DNA of 64,000 nt from Paenibacillus xylanexedens (GCF_001908275.1 NZ_CP018620.1:186001-250000), one strand, 5' to 3'. Numbered from the stretch's first letter, positions 55,043-64,000 are shown. A program made the numbers and translations. The notes: generated by a model from the letters alone, not told the origin.

Positions 55043-55200
55043 AACTAAGCCACTGCGGTGACAGAACAACTTCGGATCGCTGTTATCCCCGGATTTTTTT
55101 GAATCCCATCTAGCAATGGGAAAATCCGTTGATAAAGGCGACCGCTTCGCTTCCTTCGTTTGTTCTGTCCCCTCCGTTAACGTGTGATCTTAAATGTTCA
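55043..55200. repeat. Family B hairpin repeat, copy 3 (shortened)
   Basis: It retains the left AACTAA, GTGACAGAACAACTTCGGATCGCTGTTATCCCC-type arm (in part), the ATCCCCGGATTTTTTT core with AAAATCCGTTGAT opposite, and the right TTCTGTCCCCTCC...CGTGTGA arm. It lacks about 50 bp of the right inner region present in copies 1 and 2. Confidence 0.75.
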
Positions 55201-55243
55201 TCTTATATGGCACTTCGAGCGCTATTGCTCTGAAGTAAGTAAT

Positions 55244-55301
55244 AAAAAAGGGAGGCTGCTTGTCATTCAAATGAAATGACGAGCAGCCTCCCTTTTTGTC
55301 T
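55244..55301. terminator. Strong bidirectional terminator
   Basis: AAAAAAGGGAGGCTGCT...GTCATTTCA pairs with the inverse arm ...AGCAGCCTCCCTTTTT. It lies between repeat B copy 3 and repeat A copy 3. The 722-bp gap 55012-55733 holds these three elements; 55513-55733 shows nothing else. Confidence 0.9.
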
Positions 55302-55313
55302 TTTTTTGCAAAT

Positions 55314-55508
55314 CTAACGAACTATGCACACGCTATTGGCGGTTATTTACTGCTATTTGAGTTTTAACGAATCAGAGAAACGTTACCCCATACATTTAGA
55401 GTTCACTTCCGCGTTTTGCACCCGTTTATACCGATATAGCGTCGCTGAGGTTCGTTACAGTTGGTGCTCTATCCATATCAGCCTATTAAGGTGCTGTGAG
55501 TTCGTTAG
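55314..55508. repeat. Family A four-box repeat, copy 3
   Basis: TAACGAA at 55315 and 55365; TTCGTTA at 55451 and 55501: spacing 50-86-50. It lies between convergent genes, beyond the terminator of the plus-strand gene. Confidence 0.92.
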
Positions 55509-55733
55509 CATTTAGTACGTCCACCTAAACGATCCACCGACAGATGAATGACAAAGGCGAGTTGTTAGATATAAGGTTCAGCATACTGCTGTATCTGAGC
55601 ACCCAGTCCCACACCGCTCTTCCCTGTTTCAACCGAATGAATACCTCTGCAATTGGCATCATACGATGCATTCCACTTCGTTGCATTGCAACCATCGCAT
55701 CCCCGTGTATTCAGCCAATTTGCCTGACGTCTC

Positions 55734-56807
55734 TTATTTACTGTGCATTTTAAACTCCAGGAACAGGTCGTTATAATGCGAGAGCATTTTTTTGCCCAGA
55801 TTATCGTAGACCTCCAGCTTGCCTGTCAGTGTCTCGTCTGGATAGAAACGTTCATCCTCCGAGATGTCCTCTGGCAGCAGCTTAAGTGCCTCAGCGTTTG
55901 GTGTGGAATACCCGACATACTCCGCATTGCGAGCGGCATGGTCCGGGTCCAGCATAAAGTTGATAAACTGGTGTGCCCCTTCAATATTACTCGCCGTCTT
56001 CGGAATAACCATGTTATCGAACCATAGGTTCGAGCCTTCTTCAGGCACCATGTAATCAAGCTTGTCGTTCTCATCCATAATCTCGGACGCATCTCCGGAC
56101 CACACAAGTCCAACCGCAGCTTCCTCGTTCGCAAGCAGCATCTTGATCTCGTCCCCGACAATCGCTCTGACGTTAGGCGTCAGTGTAGACAGCTTTTTCA
56201 GAGCCTCTTGCAGATGGTCTTCGTTGGTATCGTTCAGAGAATACCCGAGACTGTTCAATCCCATACCAATGACTTCGCGTGCACCGTCAAGGAGCAGGAT
56301 TTGATTTTTCAAGCGCGGGTCCCACAGGTCATTCCAGCTATCAAACGTTAATCCATCCACCAGTTCGGGATTGTACACAACCCCCACCGTTCCCCAGAAA
56401 TAAGGGATGGAGTACTTGTTGCCTTCATCAAAGGACAAGTCCATGAACCGCGGATCAATGTTATCCAGGTGGGTCAATTTGCTATGATCGAGTGGAACGA
56501 GTAGGTCTTCCTCTTTCATTTTGCTAATCGCATATTCAGAAGGAATCGCCACATCAAACGTGGTTCCCCCCTGCTCAATCTTGGTCAGCATCGCTTCATT
56601 GGAATCAAACGTCTGATAGATAACCTTAATGCCAGTCTCGTCCTCAAATTCCTTGAGCAGATCGGGGTCGATATAATCGCCCCAGTTATAGATGGTCAGT
56701 GTGTTGCCGCCAGAATACCCCTGACTCTTGTTCAGATACGAAGCCAGGATCATTAGGGCGAACGCGGCCACAAAAACAAGCGCAAATGTCCGTACCAGTT
56801 GCTTCAT
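55734..56807 (-). CDS. potD: Spermidine/putrescine-binding protein, 357 aa
   Basis: A periplasmic-binding-type protein of the PotD family: TIYNWGDYIDPDLLKEFEDE and VIYQTFDSNEAMLTKI near the N-terminus, VAIPSEYAI and IPYFWGTVGVVYNP. It captures polyamines outside the cell for PotABC. The N-terminus has a hydrophobic anchor (about 7-25) but no lipobox Cys, so it may stay as an uncleaved membrane anchor, unusual in a Gram-positive. The ATG overlaps the potC stop by 4 nt; it is the last gene of the operon. Confidence 0.92.
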   Translation of the reverse strand: MKQLVRTFALVFVAAFALMILASYLNKSQGYSGGNTLTIYNWGDYIDPDLLKEFEDETGIKVIYQTFDSNEAMLTKIEQGGTTFDVAIPSEYAISKMKEEDLLVPLDHSKLTHLDNIDPRFMDLSFDEGNKYSIPYFWGTVGVVYNPELVDGLTFDSWNDLWDPRLKNQILLLDGAREVIGMGLNSLGYSLNDTNEDHLQEALKKLSTLTPNVRAIVGDEIKMLLANEEAAVGLVWSGDASEIMDENDKLDYMVPEEGSNLWFDNMVIPKTASNIEGAHQFINFMLDPDHAARNAEYVGYSTPNAEALKLLPEDISEDERFYPDETLTGKLEVYDNLGKKMLSHYNDLFLEFKMHSK

Positions 56808-57613
56808 GGTCGCAGCCCCTTTCCTCCTGGAGGTATCCGTGTTGCACGGCGGTTAATGAAGTAATATCCAACCACCAGCAGCACCGTGAGCAGGAATAAC
56901 AGGGTAGACAGAGCATTGATGGACAACGAAACGCCCTGCCTTGCTCTGGAGTATATCTCTACCGAGAGTGTGGAGTATCCATTACCCGTGACGAAGAATG
57001 TTACTGCAAAATCATCGAGCGAGTACGTCAATGCCATGAAGAATCCGGCAAAAATACCCGGTTTCACGTATGGCAACACCACACGCGTCAGAATCTGCCA
57101 TGAACCAGCACCCAGATCGCGTGCCGCGTCCATCAGAGTTGGACTCATCTCCTGCAGCTTCGGCAGTACCATGATTACGACAATTGGTACGCTGAATGCA
57201 ATATGAGACAGCAGAACCGAAGTGAAGCCCAGTTTGATACCAATCATGGTGAACAGAATCAGGAACGATGCACCAATGATGACATCCGGACTAACGATGA
57301 GCACGTTATTGAGTGACAGTAGCGTGTTCTTGGTCCGTTTGCGACGCACATGGTAGATCGCCAGTGCTCCTGCTACACCAAGGATCGTCGAGATCGCTGA
57401 TGACAGGAGCGCAATGATAAATGTATTCAGCACAATGATGAGCAGCCGTGTATCGGCGAACACCTCTCTGTACCATTCAAGCGTGAATCCTTCGAAGCTG
57501 CGCATATGGCCGCCACTATTGAAGGAATAGAAGATCAGATACGCAATCGGTGCGTACAATATGGCGAATACAACGGCTAGATAGACGTTAGACAACTTTC
57601 CGTTTCTTCCCAT
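56804..57613 (-). CDS. potC: Spermidine/putrescine ABC transporter permease, 269 aa
   Basis: Six membrane helices and the permease EAA loop (MDAARDLGAGSWQIL, about 165-180) that docks on the ATPase. It pairs with PotB to form the channel. GGAGG lies 7 nt before ATG 57613, which overlaps the potB end by 26 nt. Its length matches the family. Confidence 0.92.
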   Translation of the reverse strand: MGRNGKLSNVYLAVVFAILYAPIAYLIFYSFNSGGHMRSFEGFTLEWYREVFADTRLLIIVLNTFIIALLSSAISTILGVAGALAIYHVRRKRTKNTLLSLNNVLIVSPDVIIGASFLILFTMIGIKLGFTSVLLSHIAFSVPIVVIMVLPKLQEMSPTLMDAARDLGAGSWQILTRVVLPYVKPGIFAGFFMALTYSLDDFAVTFFVTGNGYSTLSVEIYSRARQGVSLSINALSTLLFLLTVLLVVGYYFINRRATRIPPGGKGLRP

Positions 57614-58421
57614 TACGCACCTCCTTCTTGCCTGATCCAGTCAGGAACATAATAATGGCCATCGCAATAATCAAAAAGACGGCAATCGTTGAACCCATCC
57701 CCCAGTCCTGGGTGACGAGAAAATGCTGTTCAATCGCTGTTCCCAGCGTAATTACACGGTTCCCCGCAATGAGGCGGGTAATCATGAACAGAGACAGCGC
57801 AGGAATAAATACAGCCTGACAGCCTGATTTTACTCCACTAATCGTCAGTGGAAAGATAACTCGGCGGAATGTCAGCCACGATGAGGCTCCCAGATCACGC
57901 GCCGCATAGATCAACGATGGATTCATCTCTTCCAGCGCATTGAAGATCGGCAGGATCATGAATGGAATGAAGATGTATACCGAGACAAAAATAAAGCTGA
58001 AATCGGTGAACAAAATCTGCTGTGTACCAATCCCCACTACTTCAAGTAGAGAGTTGGTCAGACCGTACGTTCCGAACAGGCCGATAAAGGCATACGCTTT
58101 TAACAAGAGATTGATCCAGCTTGGCAGAATGATCAGCAGCAACCATAGCTGCTTGTGCTTCGTCCGGGTCAGCATATACGCCGTCGGGTAGGAGATAAGC
58201 AGTGAGAACGCCGTAATCAGAAATGCATACCAGAACGAACTGAGCGTCATCTGCAAGTACACAGGTGTGAAGAACCGGGCGTAGTTGCCAAACGTGAAGT
58301 TCCCTTCAACGTCGAAGAACGAGTAATAGATGACCAGCAGAACCGGCGCCACAACAAACAACACCATCCATAATACATATGGAATCAGATACGCATTGCG
58401 TGTGCTGGCCTTAGTCTGCAT
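57588..58421 (-). CDS. potB: Spermidine/putrescine ABC transporter permease, 277 aa
   Basis: A polytopic permease with the EAA loop ([15 protein letters not shown], about 185-200). The true start is ATG 58421, which overlaps the potA stop (58411) by 11 nt; a longer in-frame opening upstream is only the shadow of potA. It couples with PotC and PotA to import polyamines. Confidence 0.9.
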   Translation of the reverse strand: MQTKASTRNAYLIPYVLWMVLFVVAPVLLVIYYSFFDVEGNFTFGNYARFFTPVYLQMTLSSFWYAFLITAFSLLISYPTAYMLTRTKHKQLWLLLIILPSWINLLLKAYAFIGLFGTYGLTNSLLEVVGIGTQQILFTDFSFIFVSVYIFIPFMILPIFNALEEMNPSLIYAARDLGASSWLTFRRVIFPLTISGVKSGCQAVFIPALSLFMITRLIAGNRVITLGTAIEQHFLVTQDWGMGSTIAVFLIIAMAIIMFLTGSGKKEVRNGKKRKVV

Positions 58422-59520
58422 GAGCGGCCTCTTGGTAGGCTTCGAGTCGTTTGTCGAACTCTTCTTCGGTCTCGTTAAAGCGCATGACGTGTACCGCTTC
58501 CGGGTCAAAATACAGTCCAATCCGTGCGCCGACAATGGCTTTCTTGGTTGAATGAACAAGCCACTCATTGCCCGCATCATCGTACGTGGATATCTCGTAA
58601 TGCACCCCGCGGAATAACTGGGAGTCCACATTAACCTTGAGCTTGCCTTGGTCTTCGGTTGTAATCTCCAGATCCTCTGGGCGAATGACAATCTCTACCG
58701 GCTCGTCCCGCTGGAGACCCTGATCGACACACTCGTGCTGTGCGCCAGCGAATTCCACCACAAAGTCCTGCTTCATTTTGCCTGATACAATGTTCGATTC
58801 CCCGATAAAGTCTGCCACAAAGCGGTTAATTGGCTCATCATAGATATCATTCGGTGTACCGCTCTGTTGAATCACGCCGCCATTCAGGACAAAGATCTCA
58901 TCCGACATCGCCAAGGCCTCTTCCTGATCATGCGTAACAAAGATAAACGTAATGCCCAGTCGCTGTTGCAACTCGCGCAGCTCGTACTGCATTTCGGTCC
59001 GTAATTTCAGATCGAGTGCCGAGAGCGGCTCGTCCAGTAGCAGAATTTCAGGTTCGTTCACAATGGCGCGTGCAATCGCGACACGTTGTCGTTGTCCGCC
59101 GGACATTTCGCCAATTTCCCGGTTTTCATACCCGGATAGATTGACGAATTTGAGGGCTTCCAACACTTTGCTGCGAATTTCAGCCGTTTTCATCTTTTTG
59201 ATCCGCAAACCAAAAGCCACGTTCTCAAATACATTCAAATGTGGAAATAACGCGTAATCCTGAAATACGGTATTCACCTGCCGTTGGTGAGCAGGCACCC
59301 GGTTGATGAGCGCACCGTTAAAATAAATACTGCCCTGTGTCGGCTCCGCAAAACCGGCAATCAGCCGCAATATCGTTGTTTTCCCGCAGCCCGATGGGCC
59401 AAGAAGCGTATAAAATTTACCCCGCTCAATCTCAAAGCTGACCGCCTTCAATACGGCTTCATCCTGATCGTATTGCTGAGTCACCGCTTCGAAGCGGATA
59501 ATCGGTTGTTGTTCTGACAT
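58411..59520 (-). CDS. potA: Spermidine/putrescine ABC transporter ATPase, 369 aa
   Basis: A complete ABC ATPase: GPSGCGKTT (Walker A), [14 protein letters not shown] (signature), [11 protein letters not shown] (Walker B) and HDQEEA (H-loop). The C-terminal ~110 residues form a TOBE-type regulatory domain ([12 protein letters not shown]). It powers polyamine uptake. It is the first gene of potABCD, with an AAGGGGGC site upstream. No polyamine riboswitch was seen, and no repressor gene lies next to the operon. Confidence 0.93.
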   Translation of the reverse strand: MSEQQPIIRFEAVTQQYDQDEAVLKAVSFEIERGKFYTLLGPSGCGKTTILRLIAGFAEPTQGSIYFNGALINRVPAHQRQVNTVFQDYALFPHLNVFENVAFGLRIKKMKTAEIRSKVLEALKFVNLSGYENREIGEMSGGQRQRVAIARAIVNEPEILLLDEPLSALDLKLRTEMQYELRELQQRLGITFIFVTHDQEEALAMSDEIFVLNGGVIQQSGTPNDIYDEPINRFVADFIGESNIVSGKMKQDFVVEFAGAQHECVDQGLQRDEPVEIVIRPEDLEITTEDQGKLKVNVDSQLFRGVHYEISTYDDAGNEWLVHSTKKAIVGARIGLYFDPEAVHVMRFNETEEEFDKRLEAYQEAAHAD

Positions 59521-59776
59521 GCTTCACATCGCCCCCTTATACTTGAGGTACCTCTTAAGTCTGTACACTTTTCGTTCATGCATCCTTATAGATAACCCAT
59601 CTATTATATATGATTCAGGTATATCCGCAATGGTTTTGATGTAAACGCCGCGTGTCATTTCTTCTTATTTTCAAAAATCCTGCATACATTACGTGTAATG
59701 TCGATAATACGTACCCATATGGAGTAAATGAAGGATTTTTAGGATTCCATTTTATGTGTGAGAGGAGTCTTGGCTC

Positions 59777-61132
59777 TTGGATATTCGTCGTAACTTGCCT
59801 TTGCTGATGACCATTTGTTTCTTAAGTCAGATGGGCGGATTCATGATCCTGCCCCTATTTCCTTTGTTTATTGAGGAATTCGGCCTGTCCGGCTGGATGA
59901 TGGGGGTTATTTTTGCGCTTTTTTATGTGGGGAAAGTGATTGGTGGCGTTCCTGCAGCGGCAATTTATAAGAAACTAGGTGGTAAAAAGGCTCTCATCCT
60001 GATGCTGATCCTGCTGGCTGTCTGTATGGGCGGCTTCGCGCTGTCTACTGCTGCGGTGTTATTCGGCCTGCTCCGACTTCTACAGGGGCTCGCTTCCACG
60101 GGCCTTACCGTGGTCGTACGTTCCATCATCGGGGATGGAGGCACTGCAGACAACCGCGGACTGTACAATGGGTATATCAGCAGCAGTGAGGGCGGCGGTA
60201 TGGTGCTTGGCCCCGTCATAAGTGGCTGGCTCGCGCTGCACTGGCCATTGTCGGTGCCTTTTCTGCTCGTTACCGTATGTTGTCTGATGGCCGTGGTCGC
60301 TGCGATGGGGATGAAGACGACGGCACAAGCTAGAGCTACTCATGAGTCTGGGGATACGTTAAGTGATCACCTATTAGAAGATCATTCGGCTGTCATTAAG
60401 CAAAAACCTCTGGACAACTCAGCACACTCAGTACCCTCCACGGATGAAGTTGTAGAACCCACCACAAGTGACTCCCACCCTGATACTACTGTATCGACTG
60501 CCCCTCCTTTATCTTCATCACCGTCTGATGCAAAGCACACTCAAGATTTGTCTGCAAGGCTCACACAGCGTCAACAGCTTGTTGGCTACGGTACGGTACA
60601 TTTTCTGGAGATGAGCGCGTATGCGGTATTCCTCACCTATTTTGCACTGTATGCAGCTCACATCATGCATTGGGACCCCTTTGCAACCAGTCTCGCCTTC
60701 ACCGTCTCAGGGATTTCTACGCTTGCCGCTGCTCCCTTTGTCGGTTATCTCTCTGACCGGTTAGGCGATCGTCTGTTGCTTTGCATGCTCGGCATGTTCC
60801 TGATTGGAATCGAAGTTGTTGTATTTCTAAGCACGTCCTCCCATCTATGGGTCTACGTTGGCATGTTGATTGGCGGGGTTGGCGGTGCATGTTACATGGA
60901 TTCGTTCTTTGCTCATATTGGTGATCATATCCCGGACGAGAGTCGAAGCTCCGTCATAGGCAAAATTGTCTCTGCGGCCGAGATCGGCTCCATCGTATCT
61001 CCACTGGTTGCAGCGCTACTTATGGAAGTTGGCTCGCTGTACTCCGTGTTTGTGTTCAATCTGGTGCTGATTGCTGCTGCCATTGTAGTTCAGGCTGCGA
61101 TGCGGAGTCGGTACAAGACAAAACGGGTGTAA
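59777..61132 (+). CDS. Major facilitator superfamily transporter, 451 aa
   Basis: Two bundles of about six helices. The first contains the MFS A-motif-like GKVIGGVPAAAIYKKLGGKKA; the second has GYLSDRLGDRLLL. The central loop (about 190-265) is unusually long, hydrophilic and rich in Ser, Thr, Asp and His. It resembles drug-efflux type MFS proteins; the substrate is unknown. The start is TTG at 59777, 9 nt after AGGAG. It is monocistronic, with a terminator after it. Confidence 0.87.
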   Translation: MDIRRNLPLLMTICFLSQMGGFMILPLFPLFIEEFGLSGWMMGVIFALFYVGKVIGGVPAAAIYKKLGGKKALILMLILLAVCMGGFALSTAAVLFGLLRLLQGLASTGLTVVVRSIIGDGGTADNRGLYNGYISSSEGGGMVLGPVISGWLALHWPLSVPFLLVTVCCLMAVVAAMGMKTTAQARATHESGDTLSDHLLEDHSAVIKQKPLDNSAHSVPSTDEVVEPTTSDSHPDTTVSTAPPLSSSPSDAKHTQDLSARLTQRQQLVGYGTVHFLEMSAYAVFLTYFALYAAHIMHWDPFATSLAFTVSGISTLAAAPFVGYLSDRLGDRLLLCMLGMFLIGIEVVVFLSTSSHLWVYVGMLIGGVGGACYMDSFFAHIGDHIPDESRSSVIGKIVSAAEIGSIVSPLVAALLMEVGSLYSVFVFNLVLIAAAIVVQAAMRSRYKTKRV

Positions 61133-61137
61133 ATGCA

Positions 61138-61188
61138 AAAGGGAGAAGTCCCACAAGTCATGAATATGACGGAGGACATCCCTTTATT
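61138..61188 (+). terminator. Terminator after the MFS gene
   Basis: AAAGGGA...AGTCC and GGAC...TCCCTTTA pair, with an inner hairpin GTCAT-GAAT-ATGAC. Confidence 0.7.
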
Positions 61189-61202
61189 GGCGTAATTATT
61201 TT

Positions 61203-61397
61203 CTAACGAACTACACAAGTGTTATTCGCTTCAATTTCCACAGGGCGGTATTTTAACGAATCACAGAAGTACTATTTCTCCGAAATGGTGCTCCCTCATC
61301 GGTTTCAGGCAGGTTAATGCCGATATATCGCCACTGAAGTTCGTTAAATTACAATTCCACAATTAATCCGCCCTGTAAGGCGCGCTCGGTTCGTAAA
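61203..61397. repeat. Family A four-box repeat, copy 4
   Basis: TAACGAA at 61204 and 61254; TTCGTTA at 61340; the fourth box at 61390 is TTCGTAA (one mismatch). Spacing is 50-86-50. It fills the gap between the convergent MFS and Nudix genes. Confidence 0.9.
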
Positions 61398-61441
61398 CTT
61401 TACAACTCGTGAGATAAACCGTTTCGGTGGCAACCTCTCGA

Positions 61442-61909
61442 TTATATTTTCCCCAATAATGTTGCTATGTGTGCTGCATTTTCTTGAATTTTTCTTTTTA
61501 AGTAAGGGTCGGTCCTTTCAGGCAATTCCGTTGGTTTGAAAAATTCCGCTTCAAGAATTTCAACCCCATCTGGCTTCAGTTCTCCCTCATACTCCGTGCA
61601 AATATACCCAATGACCACATTGTAGTATTCATGCCCATTTCTTAATTTCGTGTACAACTCTTTTCCTGAGAAGACGCCATACAGATGAAGATTCTTGATC
61701 TCTATCCCAATCTCTTCTCTGACCTCTCTTATTGCTGACTCTTCCACCGATTCGCCGAGCTCCATATTTCCACCCGGTACTCCCCACGTATCATCCAGAT
61801 GTCGAACTAATAGAATCTCACCGGTCTTGTTCAAGATCAATATACTCGGTCTCACCAAAATAACAGGAGCATTGCCAACCATTCCTCGCAACGTTTCAAT
61901 GTAACCCAT
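61442..61909 (-). CDS. Nudix hydrolase, 155 aa
   Basis: The Nudix box is complete (GGNMELGESVEESAIREVREEIG, about 46-68), giving the Glu ligands for Mg. The N-terminal PSILILNKTGEILLV is typical. It hydrolyses a nucleoside diphosphate linked to another group; the substrate is not predicted. GGGGAG lies about 8 nt before the ATG. Confidence 0.88.
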   Translation of the reverse strand: MGYIETLRGMVGNAPVILVRPSILILNKTGEILLVRHLDDTWGVPGGNMELGESVEESAIREVREEIGIEIKNLHLYGVFSGKELYTKLRNGHEYYNVVIGYICTEYEGELKPDGVEILEAEFFKPTELPERTDPYLKRKIQENAAHIATLLGKI

Positions 61910-62050
61910 GGATTGTTCTCTCCCCTATGTGAAGTCAAAGTCATGGCTTCATTATAGGTGTGTTATATATTTCCATATAGAGAAAGAATCTTTTCATTTT
62001 TTTCCTATTTTAATGCTCTTCGTTTGATAAAAAAGGATCACAAAAAATAA

Positions 62051-62080
62051 CCCGTCTGCACAATTTAATGTGCAAACGGG
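62051..62080 (-). terminator. nos terminator that overlaps the 3' coding end
   Basis: On the minus strand CCCGTTTGCACA pairs with TGTGCAGACGGG (12 bp, one G-T wobble), followed by TTATTTTTT. The left arm encodes the last residues of nos, and the stop codon lies in the loop. Confidence 0.85.
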
Positions 62081-63276
62081 CATTTCATTTGTGCATCTCC
62101 GGCCTGCGGCTGGGGATTCTCTACCTGTGTATTCTGCTGCTCGCTGCTTCGCCGCTCTGCGGCAGATGCCACGCCATCTTTCAGGGTATACGCCTGATCC
62201 TGATGGAAAAAGTTCGGCTTCACAATCTCATTACGATAGGAGCTGTGGAAAATATGCGTTGTCGCGGGGGACACTGGGGGAATAAGCCAAACCCAATCTC
62301 CAGTCAGCTCACGCCCAGCCTTCTCCTCCCGCTGTTCAAACATAGCAAATTGCGCTGCCGCCGTGTGGTGATCCACAATGCTCACGCCTGCTTTTTTGAA
62401 CGAATGCAGCACAGCTACATTCAGCTCCACCAAAGCCCGGTCCTTCCACAATGTCGTTTCACTCGACGTATTCAATCCAAATGCTGCCGCCACCGCAGGC
62501 AGCTTGTTATACCGGAACGTGTCCGCCAGATTACGGGCGCCGATCTCGGTACCCATATACCAACCATTAAACGGCGCTGCCGGATAAGATATGCCACCAA
62601 TCTCCAGTCGCATATCGGCGATCATCGGCACCCCATACCAACGCATGCCAAGCTCAGCAATCTCCTTCTGCTCCGGGTGTTCGATCATCACTTCCACAAT
62701 CTCTTCTTCGGGTATAACATACCACTCTGGGGCTTGTCCTTGCCCCTGAATAATGAGCGGTAACACATCATATGAGCTACCTGCCCCCTGCCAGCCAAGT
62801 GACATCGCCGCCTTAGTCAGTTCCACGGAAGCAGGGTCTCCAATAATGCCTTGCTCCGTCTCATATCCTGCATAACGAATGAGCTGATGATTCCAGAGCC
62901 GTACCGGAGTTCCTTCCGGTCCATCCGGTGGAAGGATGGTAATCATCGGAATTACTTTGCCTCCGTTGGATGCCACATGAATATGATTCAACACAGCTTC
63001 TGCTGCCGTCCCTGCCGTATCGGCATGACGGGCATCCACGATCCGAAGTTTATCCCAGAACAGCCGCCCGATACAGCGGTTGCTGTTCCGCCATGCCATT
63101 TTACAACCCTGCTCCAATTCCTCTGTGGTATGCACATAAGTACCCGTTACTTCGATCTCGCGCATAACCGCAACAAGCCGGGCCTCCGCGTCTTCATGCG
63201 AATAGCCCAGCTCTTCATAACATGTATATATAAATCGTTCAGCTTCTTCCTGCAATTGTTCCAGGTCTGACCGCAT
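62065..63276 (-). CDS. nos: Bacterial nitric oxide synthase oxygenase, 403 aa
   Basis: An oxygenase-only NOS: haem-ligating Cys in WRNSNRCIGR (about 62-71), the substrate-arginine region around FNGWYMGTEIGARN, and a C-terminal pterin-site stretch (GDWVWLIPPVSPATTHIFH). It makes NO from arginine with a borrowed reductase. The length is slightly above the usual ~365 aa because of a polar tail of about 35 residues. Dps lies upstream on the same strand, an oxidative-stress context. The start ATG has GGTGG upstream, a modest site. Confidence 0.92.
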   Translation of the reverse strand: MRSDLEQLQEEAERFIYTCYEELGYSHEDAEARLVAVMREIEVTGTYVHTTEELEQGCKMAWRNSNRCIGRLFWDKLRIVDARHADTAGTAAEAVLNHIHVASNGGKVIPMITILPPDGPEGTPVRLWNHQLIRYAGYETEQGIIGDPASVELTKAAMSLGWQGAGSSYDVLPLIIQGQGQAPEWYVIPEEEIVEVMIEHPEQKEIAELGMRWYGVPMIADMRLEIGGISYPAAPFNGWYMGTEIGARNLADTFRYNKLPAVAAAFGLNTSSETTLWKDRALVELNVAVLHSFKKAGVSIVDHHTAAAQFAMFEQREEKAGRELTGDWVWLIPPVSPATTHIFHSSYRNEIVKPNFFHQDQAYTLKDGVASAAERRSSEQQNTQVENPQPQAGDAQMKCPFAH

Positions 63277-63403
63277 TGTTCATTCCACCATTCTGTACAT
63301 CTTGAATGCCATCATTATACGGCAAGCGCACCGGATTTGTAAGCGAACGGACACTTTGTTCACGGACTCTACATATCGTTGTCAGGATGAAGGGTAACCT
63401 TGC

Positions 63404-63883
63404 TTATTTGCCCAGAAATGCGTTTAACATCCAAACCTCTTTATCCAGGGCAGCGGTGAATCCAATCAGCATATCTTCCGTTGCGTTATCCTCTGCTTCT
63501 CCCGCTTCGTGAATGCCTTGATGAATCACTTCCACCATCGTACGCAGATCAGCAACCACTGACTCTACCATACGCTCAGCAGACAACGGTCCTTGTGCCT
63601 CTTCAATCGGAGACAGACGTAGCTGTTCACCCATCGTAGCTACTGGACGTCCACCAATAGCAAGCAAACGTTCTGCAACTTCGTCCATATTTGCCGTAGC
63701 CAAGTTGTACAGTTCTTCGAATTTGGCATGCAGTGTGAAGAAATGAGGTCCTTGGACATACCAGTGGAAGTTATGCAGTTTCGTGTATAGTACGGACCAA
63801 CCTGCGATCTGACGGTTCAGGACCTCTTGAAGTGCTGTGGCGTTGTTAGCAAAAGTGTTGTTTCTAGTTTGGATTGTGCTCAT
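63404..63883 (-). CDS. dps: Dps-family ferritin-like DNA-protection protein, 159 aa
   Basis: A ferritin-like four-helix protein with the ferroxidase signature NFHWYVQGPHFFTLHAKFEE (about 38-57) at the inter-subunit site. It forms a dodecamer that stores iron and consumes peroxide. AGGGG precedes the ATG. The PerR-like dyad at 63957-63971 is 74-88 bp upstream, and matches those at catalase and the Fur-family gene. The short gap to nos (127 bp) leaves co-transcription open. Confidence 0.92.
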   Translation of the reverse strand: MSTIQTRNNTFANNATALQEVLNRQIAGWSVLYTKLHNFHWYVQGPHFFTLHAKFEELYNLATANMDEVAERLLAIGGRPVATMGEQLRLSPIEEAQGPLSAERMVESVVADLRTMVEVIHQGIHEAGEAEDNATEDMLIGFTAALDKEVWMLNAFLGK

Positions 63884-63956
63884 GGAATTTATCCCCTCTC
63901 GAATATAAAAATAGAATTTGAATTTTATGATGGATTGCTTCGATTCGTTTTTTAAT

Positions 63957-63971
63957 TTAGACTTAATCTAA
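63957..63971. promoter_or_regulatory. PerR-like box upstream of dps
   Basis: TTAGACTTAATCTAA, an almost perfect 7-1-7 dyad within ATTTAGACTTAATCTAAAT. It is the best of the three matching sites in the window. Confidence 0.7.
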
Positions 63972-64000
63972 ATCTTGTTTTAATTATAACACCGCATATA

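Noticed and set aside
55544..55753. 69-aa plus-strand frame between repeat A copy 3 and potD
   Set aside because: No ribosome-binding site, composition unlike a protein, and it runs into the potD 3' end.
57588..58691. Extended 367-aa version of PotB
   Set aside because: The first ~90 residues are the potA gene read out of frame; the ATG at 58421 gives a normal permease.

Overview
The window looks like chromosomal DNA of a Paenibacillus-type, spore-forming Gram-positive bacterium. The support is a gerA-type germinant receptor operon, AGGAGG ribosome-binding sites throughout with several TTG and GTG starts, Fnr-type (TGTGA-N6-TCACA) and PerR-like operators, and gene families typical of Paenibacillus. 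The genus assignment is inferred from protein resemblance and was not tested by a search. No rRNA, tRNA, CRISPR array or prophage was seen. One intact IS1182-type insertion sequence is present. LAYOUT. 1-7454 (minus): a three-gene operon for a membrane-anchored von Willebrand A protein, a 1129-residue tubulin/FtsZ-like GTPase and a large unrecognised partner that runs off the left edge; a small membrane protein and a zinc-ribbon membrane protein diverge from it (7717-8795). 9288-10895: DEAD-box RNA helicase with an Arg/Gly/Ser-rich tail. 10896-12357: a long gene-free stretch with a structured repeat and a triplet-repeat tract. 12358-20566 (minus): SulP transporter with a possible leader ORF, UbiB-like kinase with a phasin-like partner, ThuA-like protein, SDR, CbiA and uroporphyrinogen-III synthase. 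20697-24968: gerA-C-(small protein)-B operon. 25145-28167: hypothetical, pirin, DoxX, and a BlaI/M56 pair. 28376-31311: catalase, an atypical response regulator and a Fur/PerR-family regulator. 31584-39572: diguanylate cyclase, aldo/keto reductase, a degenerate hybrid histidine kinase, the anaerobic ribonucleotide reductase pair nrdDG and a soluble chemoreceptor. 39623-41391: IS1182-type element. 41408-51990: GH3 glycosidase, FAD/Rieske oxidoreductase, a PadR-HAAS-DUF4097 operon, SDR, XRE-cupin regulator, VOC protein, and an esterase/extradiol dioxygenase pair. 52517-55011: SUKH protein, CDF transporter, small membrane protein. 55734-59520: potABCD polyamine uptake operon. 59777-63883: MFS transporter, Nudix hydrolase, bacterial nitric oxide synthase and Dps. 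WORKING TOGETHER. Catalase, the Fur/PerR regulator and Dps share a 15-bp dyad (TTAGACT-T-AATCTAA type), which suggests one peroxide-stress regulon; nitric oxide synthase lies beside Dps. nrdDG carries an Fnr site placed for activation plus two NrdR-like boxes 32 bp apart. MOST UNUSUAL. First, the vWA/tubulin-like/large-partner operon. Second, two families of intergenic repeats. Family A has four copies, each with two direct and two inverted TAACGAA boxes at an invariant 50-86-50 bp spacing, and each box is followed 12 nt later by TA(TT). Family B has three copies of an element of about 155-212 bp that can fold into a long hairpin, one of them inside the tubulin operon.
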